A DNA stretch of 64,000 nucleotides from Snodgrassella alvi (GTDB lineage: Bacteria > Pseudomonadota > Gammaproteobacteria > Burkholderiales > Neisseriaceae), in contig NZ_MEIO01000053.1 in assembly GCF_002777745.1 (NCBI RefSeq), positions 39,105-103,104 of the forward strand. Direction: 5' to 3'. The notes under the pieces were generated by a model. The model had not been told where the DNA came from. It saw nothing but the letters and a program-made list of their open reading frames with translations, and did no database searches. The first letter of the stretch is position 1, and each line of letters starts with the position of its first letter. The position numbers and the translations under genes are program-made. Below, piece by piece: positions 45,152 through 54,860 of this stretch.

Positions 45152-45466
45152 ATGATTCCGGGAGAATATATACTGGCCGCAGATGACATCATTGCCAATC
45201 AGAACCGCCGTACCCTCACCATTACCGTGGTTAACCGTGGTGATCGCCCGATACAGGTGGGTTCGCACTATCATTTTTATGAAACCAATGCCGCGCTTGA
45301 ATTTGAACGGGCGCAGACATGTGGCATGCGTTTGAATGTTCCATCAGGTAATGCTATTCGTTTTGAGCCCGGTGAGGCCAAAACAGTAGAATTAACTGAA
45401 TTTGGTGGTTATAAAAAAGTATTTGGCTTTCATAATGCTATCAATGGCAGTGTAAGTAATAAATGA
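45152..45466 (+). CDS. ureB: Urease beta subunit UreB
   Basis: A 104-residue protein: [19 protein letters not shown] at the start, then [16 protein letters not shown] and the late [17 protein letters not shown] block, all typical of UreB. It packs against the alpha subunit near the active site. AGGAGAAA lies before the ATG. It begins 93 bases after ureA, so a longer intergenic gap than usual separates the subunit genes. Confidence 0.95.
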   Translation: MIPGEYILAADDIIANQNRRTLTITVVNRGDRPIQVGSHYHFYETNAALEFERAQTCGMRLNVPSGNAIRFEPGEAKTVELTEFGGYKKVFGFHNAINGSVSNK

Positions 45467-45571
45467 TTTATCTGCTTTTCTAAATATAAAGTTTTGATAT
45501 AAAAACCTGATTAAAAGTTAATAATCAAACATTTCCAATTGCTACAAATTATTTAGATAGAGAATCTGGTC

Positions 45572-47293
45572 ATGAGTCTGAAAATTTCCCGCCAGCAATA
45601 TGTTGCTACCTATGGGCCAACTGTGGGTGATAAAGTACGTTTAGGTGATACCGAGCTTTTTGCTGAAGTTGAACGCGATTTACTTACCTATGGTGATGAA
45701 GGCAAATTTGGGGGTGGCAAATCTATTCGTGATGGTATGGCACAATCAGCTACAGCACCACGCAGCAATAAAAATGTACTCGATATGGTTATCACTAATG
45801 TGCTGATACTGGATTACTGGGGAATAGTAAAAGCCGATATTGGCATTCGCGATGGTAAAATAGTAGCTGTTGGTCAGGCAGGAAATCCCGATACCATGGA
45901 TGGTGTGAGCCCGAATATGATTATCGGAGCCGCTACCGAAGTCCATAATGGCGCCAATCTGATTGCCACTGCGGGTGGTATTGATACCCATATTCACTTT
46001 ATCTCACCACAGCAGATTACCCATGCCATTGAATCCGGTATTACCACCATGATCGGAGGTGGTACAGGACCGGCCGACGGTACCAATGCCACCACAGTAA
46101 CCCCGGGTGCGTGGCATATTCAGAAAATGTTGCAGGCTGCCGAACAGGCGCCGGTTAATCTTGGCTTCTTTGGTAAAGGCAACTGCGCTACTCTGGAACC
46201 ATTGCGTGAGCAGATAGCTGCCGGTGCACTAGGGCTGAAAATCCACGAAGACTGGGGGGCAACGGCTGCCGTAATCGATGCTTCACTGCAAGTTGCGGAT
46301 GAAATGGACGTGCAGGTAGCGATTCATACCGATACCTTGAATGAAAGTGGTTTTCTGGAAGATACCATGCACGCCATTAACGGACGGGTAATCCATACCT
46401 TTCATACCGAAGGTGCTGGGGGTGGTCATGCTCCAGATATTATCAAAGCTGCGATGTATCCGAATGTATTGCCGGCTTCTACCAATCCCACCCGTCCGTT
46501 TACCGTCAATACCATAGACGAGCATCTGGATATGTTAATGGTATGTCATCATCTGGATAAAAGCGTTCCCGAAGATGTGGCTTTTGCCGATTCGCGTATC
46601 CGTCCAGAAACTATTGCTGCCGAAGATATTCTGCATGATATGGGCGTGTTCTCAATTATGAGTTCAGACTCACAGGCGATGGGCAGAGTAGCTGAAGTGA
46701 TTATACGAACATGGCAAACCGCAGACAAAATGAAACAGCAGCGTGGTCGTCTGGCTGAAGAAACCGGTGCTAACGATAACTTCCGCATCAAGCGTTATCT
46801 GGCCAAATACACCATCAATCCGGCTATTGCTCAGGGCATCAGTGAATATGTCGGTTCAATTGAAGCAGGTAAAATTGCTGATTTAGTATTGTGGAAACCT
46901 GCCTTTTTCGGCGTAAAGCCGGAAATTATCATTAAGGGCGGTACCATCAGCTATGCACGCATGGGCGATCCGAATGCCTCTATCCCCACGCCTCAGCCTG
47001 TTATCTATCGCCCCATGTTTGGCGCACTTGGCCGTGCTGTGCAGGATACCGCTGTCTTGTTTGTATCACAGGCTGGTGTGGATAATGATATCCGCAGCCA
47101 ATATGGCTTATGTAAACAAACTTTGCCCGTACATAATTGTCGTTCAGTTGGCAAAAAAGATCTGATTCACAACAATGCCATGCCGGAAATCAGTGTCAAT
47201 CCGGAAACCTATGAAGTACGGGTGAATGGTGAGCATATTACCTGTGAACCGGCTGAAAAAGTGGCACTGGCACAGCGGTATTTTTTGTTTTGA
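45572..47293 (+). CDS. ureC: Urease alpha (catalytic) subunit UreC
   Basis: A 573-residue amidohydrolase that holds the dinuclear nickel site. Nickel ligands are visible in IDTHIHF, the carbamylated lysine in [11 protein letters not shown], and further ligands in AIHTDTLNE and [15 protein letters not shown]. The mobile flap cysteine is in [22 protein letters not shown]. Length and order of blocks are normal, so the enzyme looks intact. It starts 105 bases after ureB and is followed closely by an unusual membrane-protein gene. Confidence 0.97.
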   Translation: MSLKISRQQYVATYGPTVGDKVRLGDTELFAEVERDLLTYGDEGKFGGGKSIRDGMAQSATAPRSNKNVLDMVITNVLILDYWGIVKADIGIRDGKIVAVGQAGNPDTMDGVSPNMIIGAATEVHNGANLIATAGGIDTHIHFISPQQITHAIESGITTMIGGGTGPADGTNATTVTPGAWHIQKMLQAAEQAPVNLGFFGKGNCATLEPLREQIAAGALGLKIHEDWGATAAVIDASLQVADEMDVQVAIHTDTLNESGFLEDTMHAINGRVIHTFHTEGAGGGHAPDIIKAAMYPNVLPASTNPTRPFTVNTIDEHLDMLMVCHHLDKSVPEDVAFADSRIRPETIAAEDILHDMGVFSIMSSDSQAMGRVAEVIIRTWQTADKMKQQRGRLAEETGANDNFRIKRYLAKYTINPAIAQGISEYVGSIEAGKIADLVLWKPAFFGVKPEIIIKGGTISYARMGDPNASIPTPQPVIYRPMFGALGRAVQDTAVLFVSQAGVDNDIRSQYGLCKQTLPVHNCRSVGKKDLIHNNAMPEISVNPETYEVRVNGEHITCEPAEKVALAQRYFLF

Positions 47294-47319
47294 TTAAAAC
47301 AATTCGTGGTTGCATATAT

Positions 47320-47895
47320 ATGAAATATATTAAATGTATCAAAGACTTTATTTTTCTAGTTATTGACGAATTAAAAAATATGTTACTGCTGTCATGTGTT
47401 TTAACAACGGGATTTTTCGTTTCAAATTCATTTGAGCAAACCAAAGATGGCGTACATTTTTTTAGTGATTCGGATTTGTTTTTCGAAAGATGGCATACTG
47501 CCAGTCAGGGTATATATTCATTTAATTACATCATGATATCGGTATTCATCTGGTTTATTATTTCGGTATGTTATCTGCGGTTACGCAGTAAAAGAAATTT
47601 TGCTGACTGGTATTTTTATGTTGATAGTCGCATCACCCAACGTACAGTAGCTATTATATTTGGATATTTTGCTCTGGGTACATCTCTGATCATAGATATA
47701 ATGCTTTGGCTATTAATTAATCCATCCCACGAAGATTTTAAATTAGAAGTATTTAAAGGAATGTTTTTTATACTAGGTGAATTTAGTTGGTTATTTATTA
47801 TCTGTGTTTGCCTTTTAAAATATTTTATTCAAATTGCTAAAATCCAAAATGAATCTAATCATCCAAACCATCCTCGGCAATCTGCAAACGCTTAA
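47320..47895 (+). CDS. Unknown membrane protein inside the urease operon
   Basis: A 191-residue protein with four predicted membrane helices: SCVLTTGFFVS, IMISVFIWFIISVCYL, AIIFGYFALGTSLIIDIMLWLLI and MFFILGEFSWLFIICVCLL. A soluble loop after the first helix holds several Phe, Asp and Ser residues. It is encoded between ureC and ureE, starting 27 bases after ureC and overlapping the ureE start by 47 bases. Its base composition is AT-richer than its neighbours. It matches none of the usual urease accessory proteins or nickel transporters I know. A late gain by the operon is inferred. Confidence 0.65.
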   Translation: MKYIKCIKDFIFLVIDELKNMLLLSCVLTTGFFVSNSFEQTKDGVHFFSDSDLFFERWHTASQGIYSFNYIMISVFIWFIISVCYLRLRSKRNFADWYFYVDSRITQRTVAIIFGYFALGTSLIIDIMLWLLINPSHEDFKLEVFKGMFFILGEFSWLFIICVCLLKYFIQIAKIQNESNHPNHPRQSANA

Positions 47896-48373
47896 AGAAA
47901 AGCAGCAGATTACTACTCAGAAGCTGGATACCGTTAGCCTGCAATGGTTTGAAGCAGACCGGCGCATTATCCGTACGACGACGACAGGCGGACGTGAAAT
48001 TGCTTTTCGTCTGCTGAGAGAAGGGCAGCGCCTGCACCATGATGATGTGGTTTATCTGGACAAGCAGTTGGCAATTGTGGTGCAGATTGAACCAAGTGAA
48101 GTAATGGTGCTGGCGCCGCCAACCTTGCGGGAAATGGCGCGTGCCTGTTATGAAATCGGTAACAAGCATACACCATTATTTCTGGATGGAAACGAATTAC
48201 TGCTACCGTTTGATAAACCCTTGTTTGAATGGTTACAGGCGGCTGGCTTTGCACCAGAGCGTCAGCAGCGGCGTTTAAGTGAACAATTGCGCGCTAATTC
48301 AGCACCAGGTGTTGGCGGTGGTCACAGCCATGCTCATAGCCACAAACATGGCGTTAGCGCGCATCATCATTGA
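47849..48373 (+). CDS. ureE: Urease accessory nickel chaperone UreE
   Basis: A 174-residue protein with the UreE N-terminal domain, a PSEVMVLAPPTLREMARACYEIGNKH block, and a histidine-rich tail (HSHAHSHKHGVSAHHH) that should bind nickel. The ATG at 47849 is chosen because the family starts with MNLIIQTILGNL; it lies inside the end of the preceding membrane-protein gene. UreE hands nickel to the UreG-UreF-UreD complex. Confidence 0.93.
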   Translation: MNLIIQTILGNLQTLKEKQQITTQKLDTVSLQWFEADRRIIRTTTTGGREIAFRLLREGQRLHHDDVVYLDKQLAIVVQIEPSEVMVLAPPTLREMARACYEIGNKHTPLFLDGNELLLPFDKPLFEWLQAAGFAPERQQRRLSEQLRANSAPGVGGGHSHAHSHKHGVSAHHH

Positions 48374-48390
48374 AATTGGCAACATATCAT

Positions 48391-49110
48391 ATGTCCAGTT
48401 CAGAACAACAGCTTGATATCGAAACACTGACACGTACAGGATTATTGCTGCAACTGGCTGATCCTACACTACCTATTGGTGGCTTTAACCATTCCGGAGG
48501 GCTGGAAACTTTTGTCCAGCAGAGCGTTATTCATGATGCTGCCACACTGAAATCGTTTGTGTATACCCAGTTGCAGCAAAACTGGTTGCATAATGATGGT
48601 GCTTATGTGTCACTGGCTTTTAGTGCCAGCACCGAACAAAATCTGGATGCACTAGTATTGCTGGACAAACAGATAGGTGCGGCAAAAGTAGCGCGTGAGT
48701 TACGGGAAAGCAGTTATAAACTGGGCGTACGCCTGCTGAAGATTTTTGCGGCGCATACCAATTCAGCGATTGTAACTTCTTATCAAACTGCACTGGCTGC
48801 ACGACAGGTGCGCGGATTTTATCCACTGGTGTTTGGATTACTTGCTGCTGTTATGCAACTGGATAAAGCTGCCACACTACAGGCATTTTATTACAACGCA
48901 GTGGTAGGCTTGATTACCAATGGTGTTAAGCTGGTACCGTTAAGCCAGATAGCCGGACAAGAAATATTAATTGAGCTACATGCAGCAATTGCACATGCAG
49001 TAAAAGCCAGTATGCAACCACAATTACAGCAGCTGAGTGCTACCACACTGGCCACAGACATTCGGGCAATGCAGCATGAACGTTTATATACCCGCCTGTA
49101 TATGAGTTAG
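48391..49110 (+). CDS. ureF: Urease accessory protein UreF
   Basis: A 239-residue all-helical protein with LLQLADPTLPIGGFNHSGGLETFVQ near the start and the LVPLSQIAGQEIL block late, both typical of UreF. It gates GTP hydrolysis by UreG during nickel insertion. The ATG at 48391 gives the family start, 17 bases after the ureE stop; a TTG at 48370 overlapping ureE is in frame but less likely. Confidence 0.93.
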   Translation: MSSSEQQLDIETLTRTGLLLQLADPTLPIGGFNHSGGLETFVQQSVIHDAATLKSFVYTQLQQNWLHNDGAYVSLAFSASTEQNLDALVLLDKQIGAAKVARELRESSYKLGVRLLKIFAAHTNSAIVTSYQTALAARQVRGFYPLVFGLLAAVMQLDKAATLQAFYYNAVVGLITNGVKLVPLSQIAGQEILIELHAAIAHAVKASMQPQLQQLSATTLATDIRAMQHERLYTRLYMS

Positions 49111-49133
49111 ATTTATCAATAATGGAGAAAATC

Positions 49134-49691
49134 ATGAAAAAAATATTTGCCTTGTTCCTGTTAAGCCCCGTACTGGCATTTGCCCATCCCGGCCACATTA
49201 CCGAGGGATGGCTGGCAGGTGTACATCATCCGCTCAGTGGCTGGGATCATATGCTGGCCATGGTGGCAGTAGGTTTATGGGCAGCTACCTTTCAGGGTAA
49301 AGCCCGCTGGCTGATTCCCTCTACCTTTGTCGGCGTGATGATTGCAGGTTTTGTACTGGGCGCACAGGGTATACAGATACCGATGCTGGAGCAGGGGATT
49401 GCTGCTTCTGTGCTGGTGCTGGGATTGGCAGCCGCTTGGCTGAAAAAAGTACCGGCTAGTGCAGCTATGTTTCTGGTTGGCCTGTTTGCCCTGTTTCATG
49501 GCGTAGCGCATGGTGCAGAGATGGATTCACATGGCATATTAAGCTATGCCTGCGGTTTTGTTATGGCAACAGCAGCTTTACATGTAGCCGGTTTTGCGCT
49601 CGGCTCCGTTATGAGCAGGCACCAGTGGGTATTGCGTCTTACCGGTAGCCTGATTGGTTTGATTGGTTTCAGCATGCTTTTTACTGCCTGA
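49134..49691 (+). CDS. HupE/UreJ-family nickel permease
   Basis: A 185-residue membrane protein with a signal (KKIFALFLLSPVLAFA) and about six helices. The mature N-terminus carries the family metal motif HPGHITEGWLAGVHHPLSGWDH, and a second histidine block, LFALFHGVAHGAEM, follows near residue 125. Such proteins import nickel for urease or hydrogenase, and here the location within the urease operon points to urease. The ATG at 49134 has GGAGA 5 bases upstream. Confidence 0.88.
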   Translation: MKKIFALFLLSPVLAFAHPGHITEGWLAGVHHPLSGWDHMLAMVAVGLWAATFQGKARWLIPSTFVGVMIAGFVLGAQGIQIPMLEQGIAASVLVLGLAAAWLKKVPASAAMFLVGLFALFHGVAHGAEMDSHGILSYACGFVMATAALHVAGFALGSVMSRHQWVLRLTGSLIGLIGFSMLFTA

Positions 49692-49849
49692 AAAGATGAA
49701 GCTAATAAATTTATTATAGACAGGACTGGCTTGGCAATTGGACTGCCTGTCTGTAAGCGGCGAACAATCTGAGCAAACTGTTAGCGGCACAATAAATAAC
49801 GAAAAGCTGCATTAATCAATACAAGCGCACTAAAGGCAGGGGAAATACC

Positions 49850-50485
49850 ATGCGTCAATACATTAAAATCGGCGTTGCTGGCCCAGTAGGTTCAGGAAAA
49901 ACCGCCCTGATTGAAAAACTTACCCGCCATATGGCTGAGCAATACAGCATTGCGGTAATAACCAACGACATTTACACACAGGAAGATGCCGAGTTTCTAA
50001 CCAAAAACAGCTTACTGCCATCAGAACGGATTATGGGTGTCGAAACCGGTGGTTGTCCGCATACTGCCATTCGTGAGGATGCCAGCATGAATTTGGAAGC
50101 GGTAGACGAAATGGCTGCCCGTTTTCCAGATATCCAGATAGTGTTTATCGAAAGTGGTGGCGATAACCTTTCCGCTACCTTCAGTCCTGATTTAGCCGAT
50201 GTAACCCTGTTTGTGATAGATGTGGCACAGGGCGAAAAAATTCCGCGCAAAGGCGGGCCGGGAATTACCCGTTCGGATTTACTGGTGATTAATAAAACTG
50301 ATTTAGCCCCATATGTTGGTGCCAGTCTTGAAATAATGCAACACGATGCGCAGCGTATGCGTAAAGGGCAGCCATTCGTATTTACCAACCTGATGGCAGA
50401 AGAAGGTATCACCACAGTAATAGACTGGATTAAAAAATACGCTTTACTGGAGAAAGTGGCTGAACCCGCTGGTTTAATACGTTAA
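49850..50485 (+). CDS. ureG: Urease accessory GTPase UreG
   Basis: A 211-residue SIMIBI GTPase with the P-loop [29 protein letters not shown] (metal-binding Cys-Pro-His) and the guanine motif [13 protein letters not shown]. It delivers nickel to urease at the cost of GTP. The gene begins 158 bases after the permease; that gap holds an AGACAGG...CCTGTCT hairpin without a T run. AGGGGAAA lies before the ATG. Its stop overlaps the ureD start (TAATG). Confidence 0.96.
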   Translation: MRQYIKIGVAGPVGSGKTALIEKLTRHMAEQYSIAVITNDIYTQEDAEFLTKNSLLPSERIMGVETGGCPHTAIREDASMNLEAVDEMAARFPDIQIVFIESGGDNLSATFSPDLADVTLFVIDVAQGEKIPRKGGPGITRSDLLVINKTDLAPYVGASLEIMQHDAQRMRKGQPFVFTNLMAEEGITTVIDWIKKYALLEKVAEPAGLIR

Positions 50486-51294
50486 TGGACAGCCGTTTAC
50501 ATCTCTCCACCCAGCTAAATCAGTATGGGCAGACTACATTTGGCAACTGTTTTTATACGCCACCACTGAAAATCCTCACCTTACCGCGGATGGCGACACC
50601 AGTGTGGCCGCAGGCACTGCCGGCCATCCAGATGAGTTCATCACCGGGTTTACTGGCCGGAGACCGGATAGATATACAGATTGAGCTGGCGCAGCAAACC
50701 CAGTTGTATTTATTTACGCAGGCATTCACCCGCGTACAATCTATGCCTGTAGCGACCGAAGCGCAACAGCATACCCGTATTTATCTGCACGAGCACAGCA
50801 GACTGTGTTATCTACCCCATCCACTTGTACTGCACCGCGATGCTGCCTTAACCCAAAGCATACATATTAGTCTGGCAGACAACTGCCAGCTAATATTGGG
50901 TGAAATCATCGTCTGCGGCCGTGTTCTCAATCGGGAAAGCTGGGATTTTCGCTACCTGTCATCACGGATTAATATCGATTACCAGCAACAACCACTGCTA
51001 AGTGATAATATTTTCTGGCAGCCACAACAGCAGCCACTCAATGTATTGGGACAGATGGAACAGTATACCCATCAGGCCTGTCTTTACTACATCAACACCG
51101 CAGCCAGTAAAGCAGAGATGCAGCAACTGGTTAATCATGTATATACCGCTTTACTGCCAGACTGGCCGCTGGAAAATAATCAGTATCTGTGGGGCATTAC
51201 ACAGGCTGCTGATTGCGCTTTATGTGTACGTGCGCTGGGGATGAGTGCAGAAGTTTTACAGAATTTCATGTATCAAGTGACAAGATCATTTTAA
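50485..51294 (+). CDS. ureD: Urease accessory protein UreD (UreH)
   Basis: A 269-residue protein with the UreD pattern: TPPLKILTLPRM near residue 26, SSPGLLAGDRIDIQIEL near 52, LPHPLVLHRDA near 110 and LILGEIIVCGR near 133. It forms the scaffold between UreF and the urease apoprotein. Placement of ureD at the end, after ureG, differs from the common ureD-A-B-C order. The DNA beyond it is AT-rich and ends at an IS remnant. Confidence 0.92.
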   Translation: MDSRLHLSTQLNQYGQTTFGNCFYTPPLKILTLPRMATPVWPQALPAIQMSSSPGLLAGDRIDIQIELAQQTQLYLFTQAFTRVQSMPVATEAQQHTRIYLHEHSRLCYLPHPLVLHRDAALTQSIHISLADNCQLILGEIIVCGRVLNRESWDFRYLSSRINIDYQQQPLLSDNIFWQPQQQPLNVLGQMEQYTHQACLYYINTAASKAEMQQLVNHVYTALLPDWPLENNQYLWGITQAADCALCVRALGMSAEVLQNFMYQVTRSF

Positions 51295-51603
51295 ATTAAG
51301 ATAAAATTTTAGAAGTGATATATACTTAATAGTGTCAATATGAAACTATAGTAAATTATAATTTAAATTGTTGTTTAATTAAATTTTTAATAATTAGTAT
51401 TCAGGAATTGAACCTTTATCTAAATCTGTGAATATATAATTCAATTCTCTTTGGTACGCTGGTAAAGGCAATTACTGGTTCTTATTTCGGCGTTTGTTGA
51501 AACAAATAATAATCTTCGATTCGGGATTGAATTTTAGATTAAATAAATTTTTTATCGGAAAATAAACTTCTAATTCTGTATATAGTATCTTCTTTAATAG
51601 AAT
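51295..51603. other. AT-rich stretch after ureD, no gene seen
   Basis: No open frame with a ribosome site is present. The right end runs into a transposase remnant, so part may be eroded mobile DNA. Confidence 0.4.
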
Positions 51604-51894
51604 TTAAAAAAAATGTTCTGAAATAATTAAATTAGTTTTTCTATCAAAATGAGATTCAATACTAATATTTTCAAAATAAACATTTGATAAATAGGATATT
51701 ATTTCCTTACGCAGCTGTTTAAGCTCGTTGCGTAAGGCAATCAATTCATTTTGCTCTGGAGTACGATTATCTTTAGACTTAAATGAACCACTTTTACTAG
51801 ATTGATTTATCCAGCGGTCTAAAGCAGATGGTGTCAGATCATATTCTTTGACCAAATCACTGCGTTATTTCCCTTGCCGATAAAGTTTCGCCAT
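51604..51894 (-). pseudogene. Remnant of an IS3-family orfA transposase
   Basis: The reverse strand starts MAKLYRQGK, meets a stop, then continues in frame with RSDLVKEYDLTPSALDRWINQ and TPEQNELIALRNELKQLRKE. This is the helix-turn-helix and coiled-coil of an IS3 orfA. The last 30 residues no longer look like a transposase, and no orfB follows, so the element is truncated. Confidence 0.75.
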
Positions 51895-51930
51895 ATAAAA
51901 ATTCAGGCTAATTGTACCGGTAAAAAATTG

Positions 51931-52722
51931 CTAATAGCTGCTATGTACGATTAATCCATCATAGGCAGGAGCACAGTTTTTGGGGCAACGCTGTTTCAGA
52001 TTATGGTATTCCTGAGCATGGGTCATGTGGATAAAGTAGGTTTGTTTGGCACTGATTCGTTCTGCGTAGGCAAAGGCCTGTTCGGTGCTGAGGTGGCTCG
52101 GGTAAGGAGTATCCATCAGACAATCCAGAAACAGGTAATCCAATCCTTGTAAATGCGGGAATATGGATTCTTCGATGTGATTAAGGTCGGTAAACCAGGC
52201 GATATTGCCAATGCGAAAAGCACTGGTTGTCCAGCTACCGTGTGGTACGCCAAATTGCCATACAGGTACGTTATTAATATTGAGAACACTATTTTGTCCC
52301 TGATTCAGTGGCAGCTCATGTGCACGAAGTACTGGCCGGTTCCAGTGCCTGTTCTGTTCCAGAAAGGCGTAATCGAAACGATTGCAAATATTAGCCAATG
52401 TATCATGATGGCCGTAAATGGGAATGGCTGCCTGTTGTTTGTAGCAAAATGCGCGCAAGTCGTCAATGCCATTAAGGTGGTCGGCATGAGGATGGGTGTA
52501 AAGTATGCCATCAATGCGTTGGAGTTTGTGCTGTAAGGCCTGATGATAAAAATCGGTGCCAGTGTCGATTTGCCAGTGCTGTTCACCAATCTGTATATGG
52601 GCACTGCAACGGGTACGCCGGTTTTTCGGATCGTTGCTGGTGCAGGTGGGGCAGTCACATGCAATGACAGGTGTGCCAGAAGAGCTGCCACAGCCAAGTA
52701 CTGTAAGAGTGAGCTTGGTCAT
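51931..52722 (-). CDS. MBL-fold metallohydrolase (PhnP-like)
   Basis: A 263-residue metallo-beta-lactamase-fold protein with the zinc motif THPHADHLNGIDDLR near residue 76 and a late HMTHAQEYH. The N-terminus is Cys-rich (GCGSSSGTPVIACDCPTC), as in PhnP-type phosphodiesterases. The substrate is not known. It is the last gene of the mltG-tmk-holB-pilZ-tatD run, 3 bases after tatD. Confidence 0.88.
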   Translation of the reverse strand: MTKLTLTVLGCGSSSGTPVIACDCPTCTSNDPKNRRTRCSAHIQIGEQHWQIDTGTDFYHQALQHKLQRIDGILYTHPHADHLNGIDDLRAFCYKQQAAIPIYGHHDTLANICNRFDYAFLEQNRHWNRPVLRAHELPLNQGQNSVLNINNVPVWQFGVPHGSWTTSAFRIGNIAWFTDLNHIEESIFPHLQGLDYLFLDCLMDTPYPSHLSTEQAFAYAERISAKQTYFIHMTHAQEYHNLKQRCPKNCAPAYDGLIVHSSY

Positions 52723-52725
52723 GGC

Positions 52726-53499
52726 CTAGTTATTAAGCAGCGGAAGTTTGTTGAAGAGACGATAGGTATTGGCAGTAGTGGCCTCTTCAATTGTGGCTAA
52801 GCTGTCACCACGTAGCTGTGCTACAAATTCGGCAGTGTAGCGTACATAAGCCGGTTCATTGGGTTTGCCGCGTTTAGGTACGGGAGCCAGATAAGGAGCA
52901 TCGGTTTCCACCAGTATCCGGTCCAGGGGAACATAACGGCATGCTTCCTGTATCTGTTGGGCATTTTTGAAGGTTACGATGCCTGAAAAGGAGATGTAAA
53001 AGCCCAAATCCAGTACTGCTTTGGCAAAGGCTGTATCTTCGGTGAAGCAGTGAATTACGCCTTGCTGAGCATGGTTTTCACGTAGCAGACGTAAAGTATC
53101 AGCGCCAGCATCACGGGTATGGATTATCAGAGGCAGACCAGTATGATTGGAGGCTTGAATATGGGTACTGAAGCGTGCATGCTGCCAGGTTAGGTCGCCG
53201 CTGCACCAGTGATAGTCGAGGCCGGTTTCTCCGATACCCACTACCTTGGGATGCTGGGCGGCGGCAATCAGTTCGTCCAGATTCATTTCTGCTGAGTTCT
53301 GGTCTTCAGGATGAACACCAACACTGGCAAACAGATTGCTATGCTGCTCTGCCAGCGCCAGAACTTCGGCGGCGCTGGTTTTGTCTACGCTGATGGCAAT
53401 AGCCTGTTGTATATCCGCCTGAGCCATATTTTCCAGTATCTGTGGTAGTCTGGCCGCCAGCTCAGGCATGTTTAAATGGCAGTGTGAATCGATAAGCAT
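52726..53499 (-). CDS. tatD: TatD-family metal-dependent DNase
   Basis: A 257-residue TIM-barrel hydrolase: DSHCHLN at residues 4-10 supplies two metal-binding histidines, GIGETGLDYHW gives the bridging Glu, IIHTRDA and VIHCFTED further ligands, and ETDAPYLAP the last acid. The family comprises 3'-5' exonucleases acting on DNA or RNA. It follows pilZ at 2 bases, within the same minus-strand operon. Confidence 0.92.
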   Translation of the reverse strand: MLIDSHCHLNMPELAARLPQILENMAQADIQQAIAISVDKTSAAEVLALAEQHSNLFASVGVHPEDQNSAEMNLDELIAAAQHPKVVGIGETGLDYHWCSGDLTWQHARFSTHIQASNHTGLPLIIHTRDAGADTLRLLRENHAQQGVIHCFTEDTAFAKAVLDLGFYISFSGIVTFKNAQQIQEACRYVPLDRILVETDAPYLAPVPKRGKPNEPAYVRYTAEFVAQLRGDSLATIEEATTANTYRLFNKLPLLNN

Positions 53500-53501
53500 G
53501 A

Positions 53502-53861
53502 TTATAGGGTATAGGTACTGCGTTCGCTCAGCAGCAATCCGGGTAAAATATCTTCAATAGCCTGTTTTACCACAAAGCTGTCTTCATCTTTACAAAATGC
53601 CAGTCCGATTCCTTGTGGCTGACCGGTAGAGGTAGGTGCAGTGTTAATCCATACTACTTTGGTACGCAGATATTTAGCTTCGTTGAATACCGGCAGAGTA
53701 ATGGCCAGTAATACCTCTTCTCCCATTTGGAAGCTGTCGGTTGTGGGCGCAAACAGACCACCATATTCTAGAAAGGCCATGTAACTGCGGTATAGTTCTG
53801 GTTTGTCGGGGATGGTTAGGTTGAGCATTTTGCCCGGTAAATTGGTTGGAGCTTCAGCCAT
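53502..53861 (-). CDS. pilZ: PilZ type IV pilus assembly protein
   Basis: A 119-residue single-domain PilZ protein (YMAFLEYGGLFAPTTDSFQMGEEVLLAITLP, VVWINT). It lacks the RxxxR and D/NxSxxG motifs that bind cyclic di-GMP, as does the PilZ of Neisseria and Pseudomonas, which works in type IV pilus assembly rather than as a cyclic-di-GMP receptor. Its position after holB and before tatD is the usual neisserial one. Confidence 0.9.
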   Translation of the reverse strand: MAEAPTNLPGKMLNLTIPDKPELYRSYMAFLEYGGLFAPTTDSFQMGEEVLLAITLPVFNEAKYLRTKVVWINTAPTSTGQPQGIGLAFCKDEDSFVVKQAIEDILPGLLLSERSTYTL

Positions 53862-53870
53862 AAGTTGCCT

Positions 53871-54860
53871 TCATGATTTTGTGTTTTTGTGCTGCCACAC
53901 ATTAAGATAGTCTATTAATAAATCTTCTAGCTGCATTTTAACATTGAGGGTATGTTTACCGTAAGGGGCTAGTGCATTTACTCTGTCGATTAGGGCAAAC
54001 AGAGACAATGGGTCGATTAGCCTAGTAATCTCGTTTAATGCATTTTGCCATGCCGGATAATATATGGCACTCATGTGTTGCTGTGCCAGTGACATATCAA
54101 GTAACCATTTAGCCAGCCAGTCCAGAAAGGTGGACAGTGCCAGTTTTTGTTTGTCAAATGCAGTGGCATAATCCATAAGCGCAATCAAACGAGGCTTAAC
54201 CAGTAGGGGAATAAGTTCGTTGCGTAGCTGGATATGGCTGTCGTTATCAGCAAACAGGGGGGCTCCTCCGTGAAAGGCAAGCAGGTCAGCCGCTTTATCG
54301 CCATGCTGTTGCTGCACATAGGCCAGTGCCTGTGTGTGTGCTGGCATGGTTAAAGCTACCTGACGGCAACGGCTTTTAATCGTTGGTAACAGGCGGTCTT
54401 TCTGATGGCTCACCAGTATAAAAACCATGCCTGTGGGTGGTTCTTCCAGAATTTTCAGCAAGGCATTGGCGGCCTGAGTATTCATGCTTTCGGCTGGATA
54501 AATCAGGGCAATGCGTTTGCCTCCGCGATGGGCACTCAGATGAGCAAAATCCAGTACATTGCGTATGGTTTCTACTTTAATTAGTGCCTGTCTGCGCTCG
54601 CCGCCTTCGCTGTCAGTTTCTTCTGGCGTTACTAATAAGAAATCTGGATGGCTGTGCTGGCTGTATAAATGGCAGGACGTACACGCACCACAAGGCTGAT
54701 GATTGGTATGTGGCGATTCGCATAGCAGTGCTTGTGCCAGATATTCGGCAAATTCGAGTTTACCAATTCCTGGATGGCCGTAAAGCAGCCATGCATGTGG
54801 TTGTTGCTGCCAATGTCGGGCAATTTGTTGCCAGACAGGTTCGAGCCATGGATAAATCAT
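53871..54860 (-). CDS. holB: DNA polymerase III delta' subunit HolB
   Basis: A 329-residue clamp-loader subunit. The P-loop-like GHPGIGKLEF is near residue 30, four cysteines in CESPH...CGACTSC bind zinc, and LLKILEEPP and FILVSHQKDRLLPTIKSRC are the sensor blocks. Length is normal. The start overlaps the tmk stop by 4 bases, so the genes are coupled. Confidence 0.93.
   Translation of the reverse strand: MIYPWLEPVWQQIARHWQQQPHAWLLYGHPGIGKLEFAEYLAQALLCESPHTNHQPCGACTSCHLYSQHSHPDFLLVTPEETDSEGGERRQALIKVETIRNVLDFAHLSAHRGGKRIALIYPAESMNTQAANALLKILEEPPTGMVFILVSHQKDRLLPTIKSRCRQVALTMPAHTQALAYVQQQHGDKAADLLAFHGGAPLFADNDSHIQLRNELIPLLVKPRLIALMDYATAFDKQKLALSTFLDWLAKWLLDMSLAQQHMSAIYYPAWQNALNEITRLIDPLSLFALIDRVNALAPYGKHTLNVKMQLEDLLIDYLNVWQHKNTKS

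Noticed and set aside
49692..49849. AGACAGG...CCTGTCT hairpin between the nickel permease gene and ureG as a terminator
   Set aside because: The loop is long and no T run follows; ureG and ureD would need a separate promoter, which is not evident.
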